64,000 bases of DNA from Phycisphaerales bacterium (GTDB lineage: Bacteria > Planctomycetota > Phycisphaerae > Phycisphaerales > UBA1924). The position numbers were made by a program, and so were the translations under genes. Location: positions 62,001 to 126,000 of the forward strand of contig JAJDDN010000007.1 in NCBI GenBank assembly GCA_029260295.1, written 5' to 3'. The notes beneath the pieces were generated by a model. That model was not told the DNA's origin, searched no databases, and saw nothing but the letters and a program-made list of their open reading frames with translations. This document shows, one piece after another, positions 43,887-53,047 of the stretch. Position 1 is the stretch's first letter; every line of letters begins with the position of its first letter.

Positions 43887-45056
43887 TTAGTTGATTGCGT
43901 ATTGGAGTGCGGTGAGTGCGAATGCGGTAATCAGGTCCGGGTTGTTTTCCATCCAGCGTTCGTGCTTGACGGCAAACGACCCATCGGGGAGCTGGAGTTC
44001 TTCAAGTGTATCCACGAGATCGACCCGCCAGTCACGCCCTCCTACCTTGTCAACGCCATACGCATTAAGGGCCTTGGCCATGACGCAGATGAAGTAGTAG
44101 TAGCCCTGATCGCCCATGCCGGGGTTTTCTTCGAGGGAATAGTTCGATTCGATCCATTTCCAGGCCGCGATAATGCGGGGGTCGTCCGGAGAGAGATCGG
44201 CGTACACGAGCGATTTGAATCCGGCGTAGGTCATCGAGCCATACGAACGCAGGCGGGTGATCGAGCCGCCGTCTTGATGTGTTTCAACGATGGTCCCGGC
44301 CATGGACTGACCGGCGCGCCCGTCGATGGACTCGGCGTTGGGGACCGTCGCGTAGATGAACCCGCCTTGGTTTGATGAATCGGCGTAGGGCATGTCATTG
44401 GTGGCGTCGTTCATCTGGACGCGTGAGAGAAACACCAGAGCGCGTTTGAAGGCGGGGTCTTCTGTAGAGACTTCGGCATCGTGCATCGCTTGGAGGAAGA
44501 AGCTCATGTTGGACATGTCGGGGCGGCCATGCTTGCCGTAGCCGACCCCGCCGAAGTATGGATGGCCCTCGTCGACGGGCTCGTTGAAGCTCGGGGCTTC
44601 GATGCCTCCGGTGTGGTCGTTGTGGTATTGGACGGTGCGTAGAAATGAGATTCCAGAAGCGAGTGCCGAGTCTGCTTGGTGGGTGCGTGCCCTGCTCAAT
44701 GCGCTAACGCAGATGGCGGTGTTGTAGGTTGGGAGCATGCCGTCGTGGATGGAGCCGTCGTCTTTGGCGAAGGAGAGGATGTAGTCGAGCCCTTGCTTTA
44801 CCGAAACATTACTCGCATCGATTCGTGGATCAAGGAGCATCGCGTTGACGACGAGCCCGGTGATCGCGGGGAAGTTTGGGCCTTGCGGGCTGGGGTTGTG
44901 TGACCAGCCACCGGCTTGGCCTTGATTGGCCCGGAGGAATTCAACGGCACGATCAACCACATCGCGTCCGCGTTCTTTGGTCTGGGCGTCAAGCGGCTCG
45001 GCATGGGCCGATCCACAAAGCAACAGTGCAAAGAGCGTGATGAGGATTCGTATCAT
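43887..45056 (-). CDS. Secreted squalene-cyclase/prenyltransferase-fold protein
   Basis: 389 residues from ATG 45056, with a signal peptide (RILITLFALLLCGSAHA). This start has GGAGAAG upstream and comes one base after the rsmE stop; the longer open frame to 45242 lies within rsmE and is a shadow. The body consists of alpha-alpha toroid repeats (QGQAGGWSHNPSPQGPNF, DGSIHDGMLPTYNTAIC, MSNMSFFLQAMHDA, MTYAGFKSLVYADL). The catalytic DxDD of real cyclases is not seen, so it is probably a binding or structural protein in the envelope. Such secreted toroids are common in planctomycetes. Confidence 0.82.
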   Translation of the reverse strand: MIRILITLFALLLCGSAHAEPLDAQTKERGRDVVDRAVEFLRANQGQAGGWSHNPSPQGPNFPAITGLVVNAMLLDPRIDASNVSVKQGLDYILSFAKDDGSIHDGMLPTYNTAICVSALSRARTHQADSALASGISFLRTVQYHNDHTGGIEAPSFNEPVDEGHPYFGGVGYGKHGRPDMSNMSFFLQAMHDAEVSTEDPAFKRALVFLSRVQMNDATNDMPYADSSNQGGFIYATVPNAESIDGRAGQSMAGTIVETHQDGGSITRLRSYGSMTYAGFKSLVYADLSPDDPRIIAAWKWIESNYSLEENPGMGDQGYYYFICVMAKALNAYGVDKVGGRDWRVDLVDTLEELQLPDGSFAVKHERWMENNPDLITAFALTALQYAIN

Positions 45057-45057
45057 T

Positions 45058-45828
45058 TCAATCTTCTCCGAATGGATTGGGTGACTTTGCATTGGCGATC
45101 GCAAGCGACCCCGCGACGACGGCCGCGGTTTCGAGGCGCAGCACATGGGCACCGATCCGCAAGACTGGAATGCTTGCACCGGTAAAGCTGGCGAGTTCGT
45201 TATCCGTCCAGCCGCCTTCGGGGCCGATGAAAACTCTGGCACAGCCAGTTTCTATTGGCCCGAGCGAGGATTCGCCCGAGCCGTCACACGCGAACATCTG
45301 CATCGAATCAACAGGCGTCATGGCTTGGGTCAGGGTCATCGGTTCGTGCAGCACCAGCGACCTCGCCCGGATGCACTGCTTGGAGGCCTCGTTGATGATG
45401 CGTTCGATTCGGTCCTGCCGGATGGCATTGGGATCACGCTCAGAGCGGTCGGAGATCAGTGGGATCCATGATTCGACGCCGATTTGGGTCAGTTGGTCGA
45501 TCATTCGTTCGAGGCGGTCGCCCTTTGGGGCCGGGCAGCAGATCTGGATCCTGGGCGAGACGGGGTCGACCATTTCGACGCGATCGAGCATGATGGCGAT
45601 CATCGGTCGCTGTTTGGAGCCGGTGATCTCGGCAATTTCACCCAGACCCATCGCCCCTCGGCCATCAAGGACCCCCACCATCTCGCCGACCCGGGCACGC
45701 TTAACCCTCGCCAGATGCTGGGCTTCTGGCCCCTCGATGGTGATCAACTGCGGCGGATGGCACCCGGCAAGGTCCGAGAACATGACTCGATGATGGATTG
45801 GCTTGGGCTGGGGGGAGGGATTGGTCAT
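45058..45828 (-). CDS. rsmE: 16S rRNA m3U1498 methyltransferase
   Basis: 256 residues, SPOUT fold. The knot motif VFIGPEGGWTDNEL (about 196-209) and LRIGAHVLRLETAAVV identify RsmE. The N-terminal PUA-like domain includes PEAQHLARVKRARVGE. It methylates N3 of U1498 of 16S rRNA. It is followed at one base by the squalene-cyclase-like gene, implying cotranscription. Confidence 0.93.
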   Translation of the reverse strand: MTNPSPQPKPIHHRVMFSDLAGCHPPQLITIEGPEAQHLARVKRARVGEMVGVLDGRGAMGLGEIAEITGSKQRPMIAIMLDRVEMVDPVSPRIQICCPAPKGDRLERMIDQLTQIGVESWIPLISDRSERDPNAIRQDRIERIINEASKQCIRARSLVLHEPMTLTQAMTPVDSMQMFACDGSGESSLGPIETGCARVFIGPEGGWTDNELASFTGASIPVLRIGAHVLRLETAAVVAGSLAIANAKSPNPFGED

Positions 45829-45882
45829 AGATACGGGATCGCGGTGAGAGGGGGATGGTGAACGGGAATCTGTGGGTCTCGA

Positions 45883-45888
45883 TATAAT
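45883..45888 (+). promoter_or_regulatory. TATAAT -10 box before the acidic protein gene
   Basis: A perfect TATAAT lies about 34 bases before the TTG start at 45922. The best -35 candidate is GTGAAC (45858-45863), 19 bases away, which is only moderate. Confidence 0.5.
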
Positions 45889-45921
45889 ACTTTACGGCCG
45901 TTATCCCTTGAGTTCGAGCGT

Positions 45922-47430
45922 TTGCAGGCCGATCATTTCATTGTAGTGCCCAATAGAAACGACCAAGATGCTCAACTGGATCTCAACGAGGCGATCGATT
46001 CGCTTTTAGTAGAGATCGAGGAAACGACCAACTCGTACGCCCCGCCCGAGGAGCAGGCGATCGATTCGTCCATGATGATCACGGACGACGGCACCGCTGT
46101 GGCCGCACCAGAAGCACAAGTAACCCCGCCGGCCGCAGCCCAAAACACTGAATCCGAGTCTGAATCCGAGCCCGCTGTCGAAGCAACCGATCCAGAATCG
46201 GATGCCGAATCTGAAGCAGAACCAGAAATCGTCGATTCCATCGAGAATGCCCAGCAGGCACTTGAAGCACTCGATGAAGTTGAAAGCCAGGCGGAAGATC
46301 TTGTTGCACAGAGTGTCGATGCGTTGCTAGAGAGCGCAGACGCGATCACAGAAAACGATGTCTCCGAAGAATCAGTTGATGCTGTCGAAACTATACCTGA
46401 AGCAGAGATAGCCGAAGTCCCAGCAGAAGAACCCGTCGCCGCACCGGAACCCGTGGAGACCGCCAAGCTCCAACCCGAACCAACGAGTGAGCCAGACACA
46501 CAGGCCCCGGATTCTCAAACCATCAATATTGATGAGGCTGAGTTTGATTCCGAGCTATCCGATACTGATTCTCTTGACGATTCGATGGACATGCTCGACA
46601 GCGCCTTGGCCGACGCGGCCGACGACATGCTCGACGGGGACTTTGAGACCGAAGAAGGGGAACTCGTCACCGGGGAAGCAGTAGCGACGGCGATTGAAGA
46701 TGCCATCGAAACCGAGACGAATCCCGATCCAGATCCCAAGCAACCGGAAAATGATCCGAGTGCTGAATCGGATATCTTGGGAGATGCTGTTGATGATCTG
46801 CTGGACTCAGACGAAAGCTCTGCAGCTGCAGACCCGGAACCTGAATCCCACCCAACTCCAGCCACGACCCCAGAACCAGCTCCAGAACCAACCAAACCCG
46901 CTGCCAATCCAGCAACAGCGGAAACAGCGGCAACGGATGAACCTGTAGCACCGGAGCAATCCGAAGCCGAAACGAACGCTGCCGATACTCAAGAGCCAGA
47001 CGCTCAGGCCGAGATAGAGAAGCTCGAAGAACTCCACGATAGCGAAGGACTCTCTGTCCCGGCGTGGTTCGAACGGTCGATTGAAACTATCCGCCCAAAG
47101 ATCGACAAGATCGATCCGCTCAAAGGCAAAACAATGGACGCCGTCGCGATGGTGTTGGGAACCGTTCTTGTTGCGGTCATCACACACGCAACTCCGATTG
47201 GTGCGAAACTGGCTCTATTGATATCCAAGCCGCTGTCGAAGCAATCGCCCCAAGTACGCAACGCGCTGGGGTTCATTGCGATGTGGACCGGATTCCTAGC
47301 TGTTGTCTTGTGGGTGTATTTGTTGATGTTCAGAACACCAAATGTGCCCCACCCTGACACCGCCCCTTCGCGGGTCATCAATGCTGACGAATCGTTGATC
47401 GTCGCCCCCCTGCTCCCCGTGAAACCCTGA
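45922..47430 (+). CDS. Very acidic, low-complexity protein with C-terminal membrane helices
   Basis: 502 residues from TTG 45922; the start is uncertain because the first in-frame ATG is at 46072 and no clear ribosome site exists. Residues about 25-375 are extremely rich in Glu, Asp, Ala, Pro and Ser, with repeated SESESEP, PAEEPVAAPEP and ADAADDMLDGD-like blocks and almost no basic residues. From about 385 the sequence changes to an ordered part (PAWFERSIETIRPKIDKIDPL). Two membrane segments follow (AVAMVLGTVLVAVITHATPIG and FIAMWTGFLAVVLWVYLLMF), then a short tail. The likely form is a membrane-anchored disordered acidic arm. No family is recognised. Confidence 0.7.
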   Translation: MQADHFIVVPNRNDQDAQLDLNEAIDSLLVEIEETTNSYAPPEEQAIDSSMMITDDGTAVAAPEAQVTPPAAAQNTESESESEPAVEATDPESDAESEAEPEIVDSIENAQQALEALDEVESQAEDLVAQSVDALLESADAITENDVSEESVDAVETIPEAEIAEVPAEEPVAAPEPVETAKLQPEPTSEPDTQAPDSQTINIDEAEFDSELSDTDSLDDSMDMLDSALADAADDMLDGDFETEEGELVTGEAVATAIEDAIETETNPDPDPKQPENDPSAESDILGDAVDDLLDSDESSAAADPEPESHPTPATTPEPAPEPTKPAANPATAETAATDEPVAPEQSEAETNAADTQEPDAQAEIEKLEELHDSEGLSVPAWFERSIETIRPKIDKIDPLKGKTMDAVAMVLGTVLVAVITHATPIGAKLALLISKPLSKQSPQVRNALGFIAMWTGFLAVVLWVYLLMFRTPNVPHPDTAPSRVINADESLIVAPLLPVKP

Positions 47431-48573
47431 TTAGGGCGTTTCCTCGGCCTGCTCGGCGATGAGAATCATCTCCGATTCCCACTGACGATCCAGATCATCG
47501 AACGAGACTTTGAGCACTTTCTGTGTTGCCTCTTGAACACTTGCGCCGTGGCCCATCGCACTAAACCAATCGTTCCGAGCCCGCTTGCCGAACCGCTGGG
47601 TGATGTGCCGAACCATCGACCAGCCCTGCGAATACACATACATCGAATGGTTCACGGCCTCGCCCTTGAAATCACTGAGCTGCTCCCAGCTTCGACGGTC
47701 GCCACGCGCCACCTGCTTTGCGATGCTGATCTCTCTGCTTTCAGCCGATGCTGCACGGTACTCGTCGGCCACAAGCTCGGAGATCCCTTCGAGCGACCAC
47801 CACGGGGCATCGATTATCTCAGGACCAAACTCAAAGCTCACCGCATGCCCGATCTCGTGGGCAAGCAGCGATGAGATCCGCTCTGCAGAAACAGAATCGC
47901 GGCCGAGGATCTTGATGGATTCTTCGGGCTCGTTCCAGCCTGAGAGCATGTTGATGTAGCCGGGGGCGATCGAGTATTGGAGTTCTTGAACGGTCGGGTA
48001 GATCTTGATGGTCAGGGGCGAAGAGAGTGTGAGCTTGAGTTCCTTCTCGATTGATCTTTGGATACCCGGCACAACATCAAGAACACTGGCGGCGAGTTCT
48101 TTATGCTTTCGGTCCGCCAAAACCCGGAGCCCGGTCCCGCTATCGAGCTTGATCTCCCAACCACGGCCAGAGAACAACCACGGGCCATCGGGCTCGTCGC
48201 TCATCGGCGAGAAGAGTGCGTTAAACTCGATCGAGCGTTCGATCTGGTCTTCTTTGAGCGTCCAGTGGAAACGAATGTGCATCATCCCGGCACGCCCGGT
48301 GATCCCGGTGATGAGCTCTTCGAGCGGCTCGATCCTGAACGCCGAAACCGGATTGCGTGATAGATCCGCGATCCACGCCCGCTGCTCGGTCGCGAACTTC
48401 GGATCGTCGATATCGATCTGTGCCATGAAAGCCCCCGAGTCCCCGCTCAGGACCGCGGCTTGCATCGCGTCAAGCGTTTCAGAGACACGCTCGGCCGGGG
48501 TATTTGCCCAGGCTGCAGACGAAGCGATGGCCGAACAACACACCAATGCCATGAACCAAGCATACTGCTTCAT
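47431..48573 (-). CDS. Secreted HEXXH (peptidase MA-like) protein
   Basis: 380 residues with a signal peptide (WFMALVCCSAIASSAAWA). A zinc metallopeptidase-like motif LLAHEIGHAVSFEFGP (about 239-254) is followed by WWSLEGISELVADEYRA, where a second Glu fits the gluzincin pattern (HEXXH + E). The N-terminal half is a beta-rich domain with SNTF2-like character (SAFRIEPLEELITGITG). This MA-like architecture is frequent in planctomycete secreted proteins with unknown substrate. The gene begins directly after the asnS stop with no gap and ends directly against the acidic protein gene. Confidence 0.8.
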   Translation of the reverse strand: MKQYAWFMALVCCSAIASSAAWANTPAERVSETLDAMQAAVLSGDSGAFMAQIDIDDPKFATEQRAWIADLSRNPVSAFRIEPLEELITGITGRAGMMHIRFHWTLKEDQIERSIEFNALFSPMSDEPDGPWLFSGRGWEIKLDSGTGLRVLADRKHKELAASVLDVVPGIQRSIEKELKLTLSSPLTIKIYPTVQELQYSIAPGYINMLSGWNEPEESIKILGRDSVSAERISSLLAHEIGHAVSFEFGPEIIDAPWWSLEGISELVADEYRAASAESREISIAKQVARGDRRSWEQLSDFKGEAVNHSMYVYSQGWSMVRHITQRFGKRARNDWFSAMGHGASVQEATQKVLKVSFDDLDRQWESEMILIAEQAEETP

Positions 48574-49989
<1,416 letters not shown>

Positions 49990-50188
49990 GACTTACCTCG
50001 TTCGGGAGTCTTCAGAATGAAAGCCAGCAGGCGTAAATCCCAATACATAGGGCTAACCGCTTAACGGCTGGTGTGGATCGTAGTCGTCAGGAGCGCCTTA
50101 TGTGCGCTTTGGGCTCCACCACTGGTACCATACAGCAAACCCCGCTTACGCGCCCATGACGAGCGCATCGGGCTGATGGAGAACGACG

Positions 50189-51799
50189 ATGTCGAGTGCA
50201 TTCTTAATGATCGGGATTATCCTTGCCGGGATGATCGCAACTTCCGCCTTCCGTGTCGACAACAAGAGCGCGCGAGGCGGGATAATCCTCCTCGCGCTCA
50301 TTGTGCTCATTGCCGGGGTCGCGATGTCCTCGGTCCGCTATGTCGGGGCGAACTCCGTAGGTGTGGTCAAGAAAAACGCCCTGGGCAAATCCATGAGCCC
50401 GGGCATGATCTTGGCCACCAACGGCGAGATGGGCCCGCAGGCCGATGTGCTGGCTCCGGGCTGGCACCTGTGGTACTGGCCTGTGTTGTGGGATGTTGAT
50501 GTCAAGCCACTGATCGATATCCCGGCCGACATGATCGGCCTGGTTGAATCGCGTGATGGTTTGCCGTTGGATCCGGGTCAGGTGTTCGCTCCGGAAGTCA
50601 CCAACGCCGAGTTCAAGAAGATGGTCGAAGACCCGAAGCACTTTCTGACCGCCGGCAAGGGACGCAAGGGCCCGCAGTCCAATATTCTAACCCCCGGAAA
50701 GTACCGTTTGAATCCCGAGTTGTTTATGGTGACGATGGTTGGAACCACCGAGGTCCCGCCCGCGGCCGTCGCGGTACTCAAAAGCAACTTTGGCGGCGAA
50801 CCCACGCTCTCGACCAAGGTGGTTGAGGACGACGAACCCGTCATCCTCGCCAGTTCTGGCGAGAAGGGTATCTTGGCAGCGGTTCTCCAGCCCGGCAAGT
50901 ACCCGGTTAACACCAAGGCGTATTCGGTCTCGATCATCTCCACACGCGAAACGATTATCCGATTCACCGCCGGTGAGAAGGGCTTTGCAAATCAAAATGT
51001 TAAAAATCAAATCCAGGCACTCGGGAGTGAACAACGAGAAATCACCGTCCGCACCAGCGATGGATTTACCTTCCCGGTCGATGTCCGCGTCGAATATAAA
51101 ATTGAGCCAAAGAACGCACCGATTGTCGTTGCCAAGCTTGGCGCGGAGATCGATCCGCTGCTTGCCAAGCTCAACTCGACGGTTCGTGCGATCTTCCGCA
51201 ATAACGCCGAGGGCGTGAAAGCGTTGGATTATGTAAACCAGCGTTCGATCCAGGAATCGCAATCCCTCGCCATGATCTCTTCGGAGATGGCCCGCATGGG
51301 TGTCACCATCACCGGCGTCCGCATCGGCGATGTCGGTGACGAAGAAACCCTCGGCGAACTCCTCAACACCCAGCGTGATCGAGAGATCGCGGTCCAGGAA
51401 CAGGTCACCTTCCAAGAGCAGCAGAAAGCCGCTGTCCAGCAGAAGGAACTGTCCAAGACCCAGCAGGAAGCCGAGGAAGAAAAACGGCTCGCGACGGCGG
51501 CCTATGAGGTCCAGATCGCTGAACAAGACAAGCTCAAGCGGATCATCGAAGCCAACGCTCAGGCCGAAGCTGTTGAGATCGAAGCGACCGCCCAGGCCAA
51601 CGCGTACAAGATGATCGCGGATCAGATTGGCAAGGCCAACGCCGCGATGATCGAGGTGCTGAGAGTCATCGGCGAGAACCGCATCGAGATCACGCCTCGC
51701 GTGATGGTGACCGGTTCAAGCGAGGGCACCAGCGGCGAGACCGTCGCGCTGATCGGCACGATGCTTGATCAGATGGTCGCAGACGCTGAAGACGAGTAA
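50189..51799 (+). CDS. SPFH/band-7 (flotillin-like) membrane protein with triple N-terminal repeat
   Basis: 536 residues. Two membrane segments at the N-terminus (FLMIGIILAGMIATSAF and IILLALIVLIAGVAM) precede a region with three copies of a G-x2-G-P/I-x5-L-x-PG-x-Y/H pattern. The copies are NGEMGPQADVLAPGWHLW (about 79), GKGRKGPQSNILTPGKYRL (about 157) and SGEKGILAAVLQPGKYPV (about 223). The SPFH domain proper follows (ITVRTSDGFTFPVDVRVEYKI, VKALDYVNQRSIQ, GVTITGVRIGDV), then a long EQ-rich coiled coil (about 395-490) as in flotillins. Such proteins organise membrane microdomains or assist membrane proteases. A terminator follows. Confidence 0.85.
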   Translation: MSSAFLMIGIILAGMIATSAFRVDNKSARGGIILLALIVLIAGVAMSSVRYVGANSVGVVKKNALGKSMSPGMILATNGEMGPQADVLAPGWHLWYWPVLWDVDVKPLIDIPADMIGLVESRDGLPLDPGQVFAPEVTNAEFKKMVEDPKHFLTAGKGRKGPQSNILTPGKYRLNPELFMVTMVGTTEVPPAAVAVLKSNFGGEPTLSTKVVEDDEPVILASSGEKGILAAVLQPGKYPVNTKAYSVSIISTRETIIRFTAGEKGFANQNVKNQIQALGSEQREITVRTSDGFTFPVDVRVEYKIEPKNAPIVVAKLGAEIDPLLAKLNSTVRAIFRNNAEGVKALDYVNQRSIQESQSLAMISSEMARMGVTITGVRIGDVGDEETLGELLNTQRDREIAVQEQVTFQEQQKAAVQQKELSKTQQEAEEEKRLATAAYEVQIAEQDKLKRIIEANAQAEAVEIEATAQANAYKMIADQIGKANAAMIEVLRVIGENRIEITPRVMVTGSSEGTSGETVALIGTMLDQMVADAEDE

Positions 51800-51819
51800 T
51801 CGACCCTGATTTCAACCCA

Positions 51820-51849
51820 AACCCGCTGATTGATTCAGCGGGTTTTTTT
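51820..51849 (+). terminator. Rho-independent terminator after the SPFH gene
   Basis: AACCCGCTGA (51820-51829) pairs with TCAGCGGGTT (51835-51844) around TTGAT, followed by a run of T. It overlaps the early part of the longer open frame at 51830, which argues for the downstream ATG as the rlmN start. Confidence 0.92.
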
Positions 51850-51874
51850 GTGCAGATCGTCTATCCTTCTACCC

Positions 51875-53047
51875 ATGGCTCTCGCCGACGAAATCTCGCC
51901 AATCTCCCCGATAGGGATGACGCTCCAAGCGTTTGTTGACGCGTGCGCCGATGAAGGCGTCGGGAAGGGCCGCGCCAAAGAAGCGTACCAAGCCGTCTTT
52001 CGCGAGGGCAAGACAAGTTCCGCCCCCGCCAAGATCACGATGCCCGAGATCGTCACACGCCAAGAAGAGCCCGTCAACGAGGGCGTCACCGTCAAGTTTG
52101 TCCAGCGGCTACCGAATCCAAGCCACAAGCTCGCTCGCCATGGCATCGACTTCGACGACATCGAATCGGTGATCATTCCAATGATCGGTCGCTCCGGACG
52201 AAAGACACACACGCTGTGCGTGAGTTCGCAGGTCGGGTGTGCCCTCGGATGCGATTTCTGCGAGACGGCCCAGATGGGACTCATCCGCTCGCTATCCGCA
52301 TCCGAGATCGTCGCCCAGTGGTGGGCGGCAAGGTTTATAGAAGGTATCGAGATCGACAACATCGTCTTCATGGGCATGGGCGAGCCGATGGACAATCTCG
52401 ACGAAGTCTTGACGGCAATCGAGTGCCTGACCGATCGCACTGGCGCGAGCATCCCCATGGCCAACATCACGATCTCTACTGTCGGTCGCGTCGATGGCTT
52501 ACGACGCATCAAAGAACAGGTCCAAAAGCCCGGATGGAAACGGCTCGGGCTCGCGTTGTCACTCAACGCATCCAACGACGAAGTCCGCTCAAAGTTGATG
52601 CCGATCAACAAAAAATGGAATATGCAGCAGCTCCAAGACATTCTCCTCGAGCTCCGCGAGGTCCGCGGCGGGCGGAAGATCATGATCGAATATGTCCTCA
52701 TCCCGGGTGTCAACAACGAGCTAGAGCACGCCGACGAACTCGCGGCGTGGATGAACCCGTTCCTCAAAGACCCCACCCGAGAAAAAGCCAAGGGCCACGG
52801 CGGCCTGCTCAATGTCATCCCCTACAACCCTCGGCGTGACTCCCCCTGGCCCGCGCCAACCGAAGAACAAGTCGATGCGTTTGTCGAACGGCTGGTATCC
52901 CATGGCGTTTTCGTTAACCGGCGGCGGACCAAGGGGCGTGATACCATGGCCGCGTGCGGCCAGCTCGGGACGGCCGAGATCCGGAAGCGGAAGTTTGTGC
53001 CTGTGAAACTCTCAGCGAGCGAAGACCAATCAACACCTGATGCATAA
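51875..53047 (+). CDS. rlmN: 23S rRNA (adenine2503-C2)-methyltransferase
   Basis: 390 residues from ATG 51875; the earlier in-frame start at 51830 falls inside the terminator. The radical-SAM cluster motif CALGCDFCETAQMG is present at about 120-133, along with MGMGEPMDNLDEVL and the C-terminal DTMAACGQLG with the resolving cysteine that carries the methyl group. It methylates C2 of A2503 in 23S rRNA and some tRNAs. The stop overlaps the start of the next gene by eight bases. Confidence 0.95.
   Translation: MALADEISPISPIGMTLQAFVDACADEGVGKGRAKEAYQAVFREGKTSSAPAKITMPEIVTRQEEPVNEGVTVKFVQRLPNPSHKLARHGIDFDDIESVIIPMIGRSGRKTHTLCVSSQVGCALGCDFCETAQMGLIRSLSASEIVAQWWAARFIEGIEIDNIVFMGMGEPMDNLDEVLTAIECLTDRTGASIPMANITISTVGRVDGLRRIKEQVQKPGWKRLGLALSLNASNDEVRSKLMPINKKWNMQQLQDILLELREVRGGRKIMIEYVLIPGVNNELEHADELAAWMNPFLKDPTREKAKGHGGLLNVIPYNPRRDSPWPAPTEEQVDAFVERLVSHGVFVNRRRTKGRDTMAACGQLGTAEIRKRKFVPVKLSASEDQSTPDA

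Noticed and set aside
45057..45242. Longer start for the squalene-cyclase-like gene inside rsmE
   Set aside because: The extra 62 residues come from the rsmE sequence in another frame. A signal peptide and GGAGAAG mark ATG 45056.
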